Origin: an uncultured Actinomycetes bacterium
Lineage (GTDB): Bacteria; Actinomycetota; Actinomycetes; Nanopelagicales; Nanopelagicaceae
Assembly (NCBI GenBank): GCA_903820565.1
Contig: CAIJHZ010000161.1
Location: forward strand, 1 to 23,114
Direction of reading: 5' to 3'
DNA: 23,114 bases
Notes under the pieces: generated by a model
What the model saw: the letters and a program-made list of their open reading frames with translations, nothing else
Databases searched by the model: none
Told to the model about the DNA's origin: nothing
Shown here: positions 7,095 through 14,760 of the stretch, in pieces
How the letters are laid out: each line of letters opens with the position of its first letter
Numbering within the stretch: position 1 is the stretch's first letter
Made by a program: the position numbers and the translations under genes

Positions 7095-8061
7095 ATTAAT
7101 ACTTGGCATCGATGGCGGTGGCACCAAGACGCATGCTGTTGTAGTTGACCTTTCTGGGAATATTTTGGCGTCAGCAGCTCACAGTGGAGCTAATTGGGAG
7201 CGCACCGGAATTACTGCAACTGAAATAATTCTGCAAGAAATCATCCACCGAGTTCTCAATCTGACTGATTCCAGTAGTCAAGATGTTGTGGCATCTACTA
7301 TTGCTTTAGCGGGCATTGACTGGGATTCTGATTTAGAACTTTTTAAGTCTGTAGCAAAATTGTTGAATTTGGGTGATAAAGCTGTTTTTGTAAATGACTC
7401 AATTGCCGCTCTATTTGCGGGTAGTCCTACCGGAATTGGTTGTGTCTCTATCGCAGGTACTGGTGGAAAAACCTCTGGTCGGAGTAAAACGCAAACACTG
7501 CAAACAATGGGGATGGATTTGGGCGAAGGGGGCGGAGCCGGTCAACTTGTTTCACTTGCGCTTGACTACGTCGCGCGCATTTTTCATGGTATTGAAAAAC
7601 CAAGTCAATTGACCAAATTGATTTTAAAGGAATCCGGATTTAAAGATGAGACAGCTCTATTTAAGGCGGTAGCTCGTCATGAGTTTAGGCTTGATGAAGA
7701 AATGGCTCCAAAAATATTTGCTCTAGCGACCGCTGGTGATGCCGGTGCAATCGCAATTACCAAGCATGTTGCAGCCCAACATGCCAGCGATGTAGTTGCC
7801 ATGATCAACCAACTAGGTTTAACAAATACTTCAGTTCCGGTTGTTCGAGCCGGTGGACTTCATACTGCAGGCTGCGCCACCTTCGATTTAACCTTTGAAA
7901 AAGTCCTCAAGTCAGCACAACCAGGTGCTTCGAGCAAAGTTCTCAATATCTCTCCAGTCTATGGAGCGGTAGTTCATGCCGCTCATGCTTACTTTGGAGA
8001 TATTCCGAAATCTTTCCTTGACAACCTTTTCGAGCAAGCGCGAACAAAGGGTGACTTATGA
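7087..8061 (+). CDS. BadF/NagK-type sugar kinase (probable N-acetylhexosamine kinase)
   Basis: A 324-residue ASKHA-fold ATPase of the BadF/BadG/BcrA/BcrD family, which includes eukaryotic-type GlcNAc kinases. It opens with phosphate-1 LILGIDGGGTKTHAVVVD, has VNDSIAAL with the candidate catalytic Asp, then SIAGTGGKTSGRS and the adenosine-side RAGGLHTAG. The expected product is a 6-phospho-amino sugar. It differs from most relatives where they have GGWGxxLGDEGS: here the segment reads MGMDLGEGGGAG. ATG at 7087 is preferred, 8 bp inside the GH4 gene; an in-frame TTG at 7075 is a weaker choice. The gene ends in a 4-bp ATGA overlap with the GH84 gene, so co-translation is likely. The substrate is inferred from context. 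Confidence 0.82.
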   Translation: MSELILGIDGGGTKTHAVVVDLSGNILASAAHSGANWERTGITATEIILQEIIHRVLNLTDSSSQDVVASTIALAGIDWDSDLELFKSVAKLLNLGDKAVFVNDSIAALFAGSPTGIGCVSIAGTGGKTSGRSKTQTLQTMGMDLGEGGGAGQLVSLALDYVARIFHGIEKPSQLTKLILKESGFKDETALFKAVARHEFRLDEEMAPKIFALATAGDAGAIAITKHVAAQHASDVVAMINQLGLTNTSVPVVRAGGLHTAGCATFDLTFEKVLKSAQPGASSKVLNISPVYGAVVHAAHAYFGDIPKSFLDNLFEQARTKGDL

Positions 8062-9698
8062 GCATTGTATTAATCAATGCAACACCGCTACAAATCACAA
8101 TGGCCGAAGCCTTTGCTGCTCGCCACAAATCTGTACTAAGTGAATTTGAGATTTCGATAATCATAAAGTCACAACGCATGGCCAAGGTGGAAGGTTTTTC
8201 TCTTTCAGCCAAGCGAACTGGCCCCAAAGTCCAAGCCACCATTGGGCTAACTCTTGAACACTCCTTGCGCTATGCACTCAACTCGTTGCACAACTGGCTA
8301 CGCACTAATGAAGCTGAATATGAATTAGTTGACGGACCAGATTTTTCCGTTCGCGGAGTTGTCGAGGGTTTCTATGGGAAACCTTGGTCTCATGAACAAA
8401 AATTAAAAGGGATCGAATTCTTTGCCGATTGCAACATGAATACATATTTCTTAGCTCCAAAAGATGATCCGCTTCAACGATTTAATTGGAGATCTCCATT
8501 TACCTCTGAATACTTAGATCAGACCAGCGAGCTAATCAATCGTGGAAAAATACATGGTATTGATTTTGTCCTCTGTGTTTCACCGGGATTATCAGTTGAG
8601 TATTCAAATGAGGCAGATGTTGATTCGGTTGTAACTCGTTTCAAGCAATTGACAGAACTGGGTGCCAAGCACTTTGGAATGTTGTGGGATGACATAGCGT
8701 GGGAGATGCAGCACGATTCTGATAATGCCAGATACGCATCGACAGCAGCTGCACATGCTGATTTCACAAATAGAGTTTGGGAAAAATTGCAAGCTCACAA
8801 AGAAGGAGCACAATTAACTGTGTGCCCGATGCATTATTCGGGTCGAGGTAATGAACCATATATAGTTGATCTGGGACGCGAGCTAAAGTCACAAATCAAT
8901 GTAATGTGGACTGGCCGTTCCATTTGCTCTGAATATCTAGATATTGCAGATGCTGTTATTTTCGAACGAAACGCCCTTCGACCAGCACTTTATTGGGATA
9001 ATTTCCCGGTAAATGACGGAGGAATGCAGGTAAACCTATCTATCGGACCAGTTCGTGGACGCGAAAAAGGGTTACACAGATACTCAGCTGGCTTACTTTC
9101 TAACCCAATGCTGCAGTTTGAAGCTTCACAAATTCCCATCTCTACAATTGGCGAATATTTATGGAACACAGAAAATTACAACCCTGACGAGGCATGGGAG
9201 CGTGCCCTCACTACTTTGGTCCCACATGAGGAAGACAGAAGCGCGCTTCGACGTTTCTTGCGCACTTCAATGGGAACAACTGTTGGTGGCGATCCAGCAC
9301 CCGATTTACGGCAAGTTTTCAGAGTGGGGGTATCGGCTTGGCGTTTAGGAGACATGCAAAAAGCTGCTCAGATATTTAAAAGTGAAGGTGAAGCGATAAT
9401 CGCCAGCTGTATTTACCTACAGAACCCCCATTTTTCTTATCCTGAAATAATCACCGAGATAAGTCCTTGGTTAATTAAGTATCAAGCAGGTGGGGAAACC
9501 CTGATTGGGTTAGCAGAAGTATTGCTTACATGTTCTTATGACAAAACCAGAATGATCATTACTGGTCCTAATGAAGCACCTATTCGATTGAAAGCACTGG
9601 CTGAAAATCTTGATAACATCAAGAAGAATTTATTTGGAGATCAAATAGTTGGGCCAATCAATGAATTGGCTACTGAGCTACAAACCTACAGTTTGTAA
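8058..9698 (+). CDS. GH84 N-acetyl-beta-D-glucosaminidase, cytoplasmic
   Basis: This 546-residue enzyme removes terminal beta-N-acetylglucosamine by substrate-assisted catalysis, in which the acetamido group forms an oxazoline. The family signature is unmistakable: RGVVEGFYGKPWSHEQ (about residues 97-112), then NMNTYFLAPKDDPLQRFNWRSPF, and the catalytic aspartate pair D211-D212 in MLWDDIAWE. Residues 1-95 form a separate N-terminal domain; after the barrel comes a helical C-terminal part. Most bacterial GH84 enzymes are secreted, often in multidomain form; this one has no signal peptide, carbohydrate-binding module or anchor, so it should act on imported oligosaccharides. It is the last gene of the operon, and its final 21 bases overlap the end of the opposite-strand esterase gene. 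Confidence 0.93.
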   Translation: MSIVLINATPLQITMAEAFAARHKSVLSEFEISIIIKSQRMAKVEGFSLSAKRTGPKVQATIGLTLEHSLRYALNSLHNWLRTNEAEYELVDGPDFSVRGVVEGFYGKPWSHEQKLKGIEFFADCNMNTYFLAPKDDPLQRFNWRSPFTSEYLDQTSELINRGKIHGIDFVLCVSPGLSVEYSNEADVDSVVTRFKQLTELGAKHFGMLWDDIAWEMQHDSDNARYASTAAAHADFTNRVWEKLQAHKEGAQLTVCPMHYSGRGNEPYIVDLGRELKSQINVMWTGRSICSEYLDIADAVIFERNALRPALYWDNFPVNDGGMQVNLSIGPVRGREKGLHRYSAGLLSNPMLQFEASQIPISTIGEYLWNTENYNPDEAWERALTTLVPHEEDRSALRRFLRTSMGTTVGGDPAPDLRQVFRVGVSAWRLGDMQKAAQIFKSEGEAIIASCIYLQNPHFSYPEIITEISPWLIKYQAGGETLIGLAEVLLTCSYDKTRMIITGPNEAPIRLKALAENLDNIKKNLFGDQIVGPINELATELQTYSL

Positions 9699-10268
9699 CC
9701 AGAGCTCTGCCATAATCGTGTGGCCGAGCGTTGAAGGATGAACCCCATCTTCGGCTAATTCGAGCATCGATAGCTCTTTCGCGAGATCGTTAAATCGCTG
9801 ATCAAAGCGGACTAATTTCGCTCCAAATTCAGAAGCCATCTTGTGGACCACAGCAATCTTTGGATCCAAATCTTCTCGCCAAAGGTTCATTTCTTCTTGC
9901 ACAGCAAGTAGAAATGGCTCACAGAGAACCAAGTCAGGATTACCTTGGGCTTTTGTAGCCTGTAATACCCGGCGATAACGCTCTTCGAACTCATCTACTG
10001 AAGTTGGGTCATTATCGTCATAACGGCGCCACGTATCATTAATGCCAATAGCTACTGAAACCAAGGTTGGTTTGTGGGCTAGAACATCTACATCCCAACG
10101 TTTTTCGAGGTCAACCATGCGATGGCCACTTGTTCCGACATTGATAATTTCGCCAGTCAAGCGCCCACTAAGGGCGATGTTGGAAACATAGCCATCCCCA
10201 AAGGGCGGTTGGACTAAGCGACCACAATCAGTGACGCTATCTCCAATAAATACAGTTACATTCGACAT
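9678..10268 (-). CDS. SGNH/GDSL-family hydrolase (esterase or deacetylase)
   Basis: A 196-residue single-domain SGNH hydrolase. All family blocks are present: FIGDSVTDCGR with nucleophile Ser11 (block I), GTSGHRMVDL (block II), VAIGINDTWRR with Asn78 (block III), and EDGVHPSTLGH with Asp174 and His177 (block V). These enzymes cleave carboxylic esters or O-acetyl groups on sugars; the short length and lack of a signal peptide indicate a cytoplasmic enzyme. The start at 10268 follows a likely promoter with its -10 only 7 nt upstream, so the mRNA may be leaderless. It faces the GH84 gene tail to tail, overlapping by 21 bp, and is divergent from the gamma-glutamyltransferase-like gene. A role in deacylating imported sugars is possible but not shown. 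Confidence 0.85.
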   Translation of the reverse strand: MSNVTVFIGDSVTDCGRLVQPPFGDGYVSNIALSGRLTGEIINVGTSGHRMVDLEKRWDVDVLAHKPTLVSVAIGINDTWRRYDDNDPTSVDEFEERYRRVLQATKAQGNPDLVLCEPFLLAVQEEMNLWREDLDPKIAVVHKMASEFGAKLVRFDQRFNDLAKELSMLELAEDGVHPSTLGHTIMAELWLQTVGL

Positions 10269-10275
10269 AGCCCTT

Positions 10276-10304
10276 ATCTTATCTACTTAGGGGTGTTCTT
10301 GTAA
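10276..10304 (-). promoter_or_regulatory. Promoter of the SGNH hydrolase gene, probably leaderless
   Basis: On the minus strand TTACAA (10304-10299) and TAAGAT (10281-10276) are 17 nt apart, each matching four of six consensus positions. Seven bases later comes the ATG, so transcription should begin at or within a base or two of the start codon. Confidence 0.5.
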
Positions 10305-10333
10305 TCCCTTGAAAAATAGGCCACAGTTCACGG

Positions 10334-11914
10334 ATGCAAACAGGTCGAAGTGTTGTTTACGCAAAAAAAGGTGGAGCTGCGGCAAGTCAACCGTTAGCTG
10401 TCAGCGCTGCAATTTCTATTCTAAAACAAGGCGGATCATTTATTGATGCTGCAATTGCTTTGAGTGCAGTTATATGTGTCGTTGAACCAGGAGCATCACA
10501 TCTTGGTGGAGACGCATTTTTAGTCACCCATCATGCAGAAAGTAAAACAAACCTTGCATTTAACGGAAGTGGTGAAGGATCACATGCTGCTACACCTGAA
10601 AACTATAAAGATGGAATTCCTTTACATGGATACAAGTCAGGAACTATTCCTGGATTAGTCTCAACATGGTTTGAAGCACATTCACGATACGGCCTATTGC
10701 CAATGGCAAAGCTTCTTGAACAAGCCATTGATTATGCAGAGAATGGATTCCCTGCAAACACGGGATTTGTTCGAAGAATTGCTGGCCACTTAGCAATAGC
10801 TCCAAATACCAATGTGTTTAACGACATGGGCATCGATGTCAATGTGAAAATTGGCGATCTTGTATTTCAAGAGGATCTTGCTCAATCACTCCGCGACATT
10901 GCAGCGGGCGGGCGGGCCGCTTTTTATGAAGGTCGAATTGCCCAGCAATTAATCACAGGCTCTGAGGGTTGGTTCAACGCTGAAGATTTAAAGGCCCACA
11001 CCACTAGGGTGCTTGATCCACTCTCAGTTAAGTATCGCGATCTCACTATCTATGGCCAGCCTCCCCCAACACAAGGCATGATCTTGATGGAAGAGCTGCT
11101 TCTTAATGAAAGATTTGATGTTGCAAAACTCTCGGAAACCGATCGCATTCATATTGGCGTCGAATCAAAAAAGATTGGCTTTGCAGATAGAAATGCGATC
11201 TTGGCCGATCCTGAGTTCATTGATGTAAACGTGGCGCAGATATTGTCGAAAGAGAATATCGACTCACGCCTTAGTCAAATTTCAATGGATTCTGTATTAA
11301 CAGATATCGCACCTGCATCTGAAGGCAGTGATACAACTTATTTCTTGGTGGCCGATAAAGATGGCAACGCCGTTTCCTGGATTCAATCTGTTTTCCATGG
11401 TTTTGGTAGTTCTTGGATCATTCCTGAAACAGGAATTCTTCTAAACAATCGCCTAACCGGATTCTCACTCGATCCTAATTCGCCAAATGTGATTGCACCT
11501 GGCAAACGCCCTGCACATACCTTGAACGCCTTTACTGCAATTAATTCGGATGGAACTTTGAATTTAGTTGGCGGAACACCTGGTGCAAATATTCAGGTCC
11601 AATCTAATCTGCAGTTGATTACAAATATTGTCGATCTAAAGATGAATGTTCAAGAAGCAACAGAGGCGCCACGTTGGCAGCATTTGAGCTTGCCTGGTCA
11701 AAGTTCTGAAGAAGAGCTTGGAAGCGGAGTTCTCGAGATTGAAAATCGCGTTTCAACATCAGTTATCGATGAACTAAAGGCAAAGGGTCATGATGTGCGG
11801 CCATTAGCTGCATGGGGACATGGCTCATCGGTGCAGTTGATGCAGGTATTGCCCAATGGCACCTTTGCTTTTGGATCAGACCCTCGTTGCGAAGGTCACG
11901 CTTCAGGTCTTTAA
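10334..11914 (+). CDS. Gamma-glutamyltransferase-family Ntn hydrolase (YwrD/HpxW-like), no signal peptide
   Basis: A 526-residue protein of the gamma-glutamyltranspeptidase fold. These are made as a precursor that self-cleaves before a Thr to give a large and a small subunit; the new N-terminal Thr is the nucleophile. Here the large-subunit part begins GGAAASQPLAVSAAISILKQGGSFIDAAIA and has GASHLGGDAFLV. The processing site is predicted before Thr334 in GSDTTYFLVADKDGNAVSW, followed by TGILLNNR and GKRPAHTLNAF. It lacks an export signal, unlike classical GGT, matching the cytoplasmic YwrD and oxamate-amidohydrolase (HpxW) branch. The usual TTH reads TTY. The substrate could be a gamma-glutamyl amide, an oxamate-type amide or another acyl amide. 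A GABA aminotransferase next door (tail to tail) makes gamma-glutamyl-amine turnover plausible but unproven. Confidence 0.85.
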   Translation: MQTGRSVVYAKKGGAAASQPLAVSAAISILKQGGSFIDAAIALSAVICVVEPGASHLGGDAFLVTHHAESKTNLAFNGSGEGSHAATPENYKDGIPLHGYKSGTIPGLVSTWFEAHSRYGLLPMAKLLEQAIDYAENGFPANTGFVRRIAGHLAIAPNTNVFNDMGIDVNVKIGDLVFQEDLAQSLRDIAAGGRAAFYEGRIAQQLITGSEGWFNAEDLKAHTTRVLDPLSVKYRDLTIYGQPPPTQGMILMEELLLNERFDVAKLSETDRIHIGVESKKIGFADRNAILADPEFIDVNVAQILSKENIDSRLSQISMDSVLTDIAPASEGSDTTYFLVADKDGNAVSWIQSVFHGFGSSWIIPETGILLNNRLTGFSLDPNSPNVIAPGKRPAHTLNAFTAINSDGTLNLVGGTPGANIQVQSNLQLITNIVDLKMNVQEATEAPRWQHLSLPGQSSEEELGSGVLEIENRVSTSVIDELKAKGHDVRPLAAWGHGSSVQLMQVLPNGTFAFGSDPRCEGHASGL

Positions 11915-11929
11915 AGTGATGGCAAGTTT

Positions 11930-13270
11930 TTAAAGAGATGCGAAAGCTTCATCAACAACGCCTAAGGCATCCTTAAGAAGTTCATCAGTAATAACAATTG
12001 GTGGCAAGAAGCGCACAACATTTGAGTATGTTCCAGCGGTAAGGACAAGTACGCCCTTGCTCTGGCAGTACTTAACAACTGCGTTCATCGCTGCAGTGTT
12101 TGGTGTCTTTGTCCCTGGTTCTACAAGCTCGATAGCCTGCATTGCGCCACGTCCGCGAACTTCACCAATCACTGAATACTTACTCTGCAATGTGCGAAGT
12201 GAATCACCAAGAATTTTGCCGATGTGATTCGCACGCTCGACAAGTTTTTCTGCTTCCATAGTTTCAAATACTCCAAGTGCTGCTGCACATGCCAGTGGAT
12301 TACCACCGTATGTGCCACCAAGACCGGACACATGAACTGAGTCCATGATCTCTGCGCGACCTGTAACGCCCGCTAATGGAAGTCCGCCTGCGATGCCCTT
12401 TGCGGTAACAATCATGTCTGGCACAACATTTTCATGCTCAACAGCAAACATATTGCCAGTACGAGCAAAACCTGTTTGTACTTCATCAGCAATAAATATG
12501 ATTCCGTTATCAGTTGCGTATTTTGACAACGCAGGCAAGAAACCCTTTGGTGGAACGATAAATCCACCCTCACCTTGAATTGGTTCGATAAGAATTGCAG
12601 CAACGTTGTGTGCACCGATTTCCTTATCAATCTTGTGTGTAATCATTTCGATCGCATCTTCAGTAATAGTTGTCTGATCGCCAACCCAGTGGAATGAGTA
12701 AGGCATCGGTACGCGATAAATTTCTGGTGCAAATGGACCAAAGCCCTCTTTGTAAGGCATGTTCTTTGCAGTAAGTGCCATCGTTAAATTTGTACGACCA
12801 TGATAGCTGTGCTCGAAAACCACAATAGCTTGGCGCTTTGTGTAATGACGAGCAATCTTTACTGCGTTTTCTACAGCTTCTGCACCTGAATTAACAAGTA
12901 ATGACTTTTTCTTAAATGTTCCTGGTGTTAATGCGTTCAGCTTTTCGCATACTTCGATGTAACCAAGGTACGGAGCCACGGTGAAACAGGTATGTGTAAA
13001 GGCCTGTACTTGATCAATAACACGATCGACTACGCGCTGTGCTGAATTACCAACGTTTGTAACACCAATGCCTGAACCAAGATCGATGATCTGGTTGCCA
13101 TCGATGTCTAAAAGGATTGCATCACTTGCGCGCTCAATGACTGCAGGGAAGGCAAGACCTAGTCCCCCAGATGTCGCCTCACTGCGGCGCTGTAGCGCCT
13201 CGAGAGATTTTGGTCCCGGAATAGCGGTAACCAACCGACGCTCTTGAGTCAATGCGGTAAGTGTTGTCAT
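11930..13270 (-). CDS. gabT: 4-aminobutyrate (GABA) aminotransferase, class III PLP
   Basis: A 446-residue class III aminotransferase that moves the amino group of GABA (or similar omega-amino acids) to 2-oxoglutarate, giving succinate semialdehyde and glutamate. It shows VNSGAEAVENAVKIARHYT (phosphate cup), HSYHGRTNLTMALTAKN, LIEPIQGEGGF, the PLP-contacting Asp in FIADEVQTGFARTG, and the Schiff-base lysine K291 in VTAKGIAGGLPLAG. These blocks fit GabT better than acetylornithine or ornithine aminotransferases. A -10-like TAGACT lies 6 nt upstream of the ATG and no Shine-Dalgarno is present. It is divergent from the amino-acid decarboxylase, whose amine products (putrescine, cadaverine, agmatine) could feed it. 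No succinate-semialdehyde dehydrogenase gene lies beside it in the window. Confidence 0.92.
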   Translation of the reverse strand: MTTLTALTQERRLVTAIPGPKSLEALQRRSEATSGGLGLAFPAVIERASDAILLDIDGNQIIDLGSGIGVTNVGNSAQRVVDRVIDQVQAFTHTCFTVAPYLGYIEVCEKLNALTPGTFKKKSLLVNSGAEAVENAVKIARHYTKRQAIVVFEHSYHGRTNLTMALTAKNMPYKEGFGPFAPEIYRVPMPYSFHWVGDQTTITEDAIEMITHKIDKEIGAHNVAAILIEPIQGEGGFIVPPKGFLPALSKYATDNGIIFIADEVQTGFARTGNMFAVEHENVVPDMIVTAKGIAGGLPLAGVTGRAEIMDSVHVSGLGGTYGGNPLACAAALGVFETMEAEKLVERANHIGKILGDSLRTLQSKYSVIGEVRGRGAMQAIELVEPGTKTPNTAAMNAVVKYCQSKGVLVLTAGTYSNVVRFLPPIVITDELLKDALGVVDEAFASL

Positions 13271-13276
13271 GGCTAA

Positions 13277-13282
13277 AGTCTA
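13277..13282 (-). promoter_or_regulatory. -10 element of gabT, leaderless arrangement
   Basis: TAGACT on the minus strand is followed by six bases and then the gabT ATG at 13270, so the transcript should start at or next to the start codon. No good -35 is recognisable upstream. Confidence 0.4.
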
Positions 13283-13296
13283 AGCCATCATTTCCT

Positions 13297-13306
13297 ACTC
13301 GCGAGT
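13297..13306. promoter_or_regulatory. ACTCGCGAGT palindrome between divergent gabT and decarboxylase genes
   Basis: A perfect 10-bp palindrome sits roughly midway between the two start codons (13270 and 13327), upstream of both -10 elements. A shared regulator of both genes could bind here. It is short, so chance is a real alternative. Confidence 0.25.
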
Positions 13307-13314
13307 CCATTGGT

Positions 13315-13320
13315 TAGGCT
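13315..13320 (+). promoter_or_regulatory. -10 element of the decarboxylase gene, leaderless arrangement
   Basis: TAGGCT is followed by TACACA and then the ATG at 13327, giving the same 6-nt spacing seen at gabT and aceE. No Shine-Dalgarno sequence precedes the ATG, and the -35 is not clear. Confidence 0.4.
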
Positions 13321-13326
13321 TACACA

Positions 13327-14760
13327 ATGAACTCTGAGTTAAGAAAGAGCGCGCCATTGCTCGATGCTTATCTGAGCTACTTCGAAACTGAGCGCACAGC
13401 ATTCACAATTCCGGGTCACAAGCAGAGGGCTCATCGATTAGATGAAGGCCTAGGTGCTGTAGTTGATTCTGATACTCCGCTGTACGGAGGTCTGGATGAA
13501 ATCAAATTAACAGAAGGAACTCTTAAGAAGGCTGAAGCATTAGCTGCGTCACTGTGGGGCGCAGATTATGCGCGCTTTTCTACTGGTGGTTCAACCCATG
13601 CAAATCAAGCGATTATTTTGGCGCTCGGAAAGCCTGGCGAAAAAGTGGCAGTAACTAGAACCGCTCACAGATCTGTACTCAGTGCATTAGTTCTTACAGG
13701 TTTGGAGCCAATCTGGTTAACACCAGAAATTGATGAAGCCACTGGAGTGCCGATTGGAATTCAAGTTGCTGAACTAGAGCGCGTCTTAGATCAAAAACCA
13801 ATTGCACTTTTGCTGACTGAACCTGGATACCTAGGAACAATTTCAGAGCTATCTGCACTTATTAAAAAAGCACATGAGAATTCAATTCCGGTAATAGTTG
13901 ATGCTGCGTGGGGTGGACATTTTGGATTTAATTCTCAAATTCCACAGCATGTACTGCAGCTAGGTGCGGATGCGCTTATTACTAGCGTTCATAAAGCTCT
14001 GCCTGGTTACAGTGCATCTGCTCTTTTACTGGCCCAAGGAAAGTTTTTAGACCTAGATCGCATTGAACAAAGTTTTGAAACAACTCACACAACTTCACCA
14101 GCTGGAGCTCCATTGGCCTCTATTGATGGGTGCCGTGCTCTGCTTCAGACACGTGGTGATGAATTAACAGGTCAACTCGTTTCATTGGTCAACACCTTTA
14201 AGACATCGGTTCAATCCAACTTCGAGGTACCAATCTTCCTGAATGCCGAGCAATTCTCAGCTGGTCGTTTTGATCCCGCAAAAATAGTTCTACGAGCAAA
14301 TGCCCTTGGTCTTTCAGGTGTGGATGTTGAAAAAGAACTACAAAAGGTCAATATCCGGGTTGAAATGGCGGATCGCGACACAATAGTTTTCTTGGCAACA
14401 TTGGCTGATAATTCAGAAGATTTCGCGATTCTAGAAAATGCACTAGTGAAAATTTTGAGATCGTTGCAAGGCCCAGTGCGTGAAACTCAGACCTCGCTTA
14501 GTTGGTCTGTTGTGCCAACTGTTGCAATGTCCCTACGCGATGCCTACTTTGCAGATACTGAATTTGTTTCAGCTCTAGATGCGATTGGTTGTATTAGTGC
14601 GGATTTAATTGCGCCATATCCCCCAGGCGTTGCAGTGGTTGCACCTGGAGAAGTATTAACTGAGCAGATTGTTAATGGATTGGCAGCAACTCAAAAGGCT
14701 GGCGTTCGAATTGCATATGCAAGTGATCCAAGCCTTGCAACGTACCGCGTAACGAGGTAA
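13327..14760 (+). CDS. Orn/Lys/Arg decarboxylase family PLP enzyme (short, SpeA/YaaO type)
   Basis: A 477-residue fold-type I PLP decarboxylase that would turn a basic amino acid into the matching amine with release of CO2. Key blocks are FTIPGHKQ (N-terminal PGH motif), DTPLYGGLDEIKLTEGTLKKAEALAA, STGGSTHANQA, RTAHRSVLSAL, LLTEPGYLGT, VDAAWGGHFGF with the PLP Asp, and the Schiff-base lysine K223 in TSVHKALPGYSAS. Most relatives have HK followed by a SQxS run; here it is ALPGYSAS, so the area around PLP is slightly divergent. It lacks the long N-terminal wing domain of inducible E. coli CadA/SpeF and matches the biosynthetic Bacillus SpeA-like form. Whether it uses arginine, lysine or ornithine cannot be told by eye. 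Its stop abuts the stop of the next, opposite-strand gene with no spacer. Confidence 0.85.
   Translation: MNSELRKSAPLLDAYLSYFETERTAFTIPGHKQRAHRLDEGLGAVVDSDTPLYGGLDEIKLTEGTLKKAEALAASLWGADYARFSTGGSTHANQAIILALGKPGEKVAVTRTAHRSVLSALVLTGLEPIWLTPEIDEATGVPIGIQVAELERVLDQKPIALLLTEPGYLGTISELSALIKKAHENSIPVIVDAAWGGHFGFNSQIPQHVLQLGADALITSVHKALPGYSASALLLAQGKFLDLDRIEQSFETTHTTSPAGAPLASIDGCRALLQTRGDELTGQLVSLVNTFKTSVQSNFEVPIFLNAEQFSAGRFDPAKIVLRANALGLSGVDVEKELQKVNIRVEMADRDTIVFLATLADNSEDFAILENALVKILRSLQGPVRETQTSLSWSVVPTVAMSLRDAYFADTEFVSALDAIGCISADLIAPYPPGVAVVAPGEVLTEQIVNGLAATQKAGVRIAYASDPSLATYRVTR

Noticed and set aside
11909..11935. CTTTAAA ... TTTAAAG inverted repeat between the GGT-family and gabT stops, considered as a bidirectional terminator
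   Set aside because: All-AT 7-bp arms with a 13-nt loop are too weak to call, and both arms include stop-codon bases.
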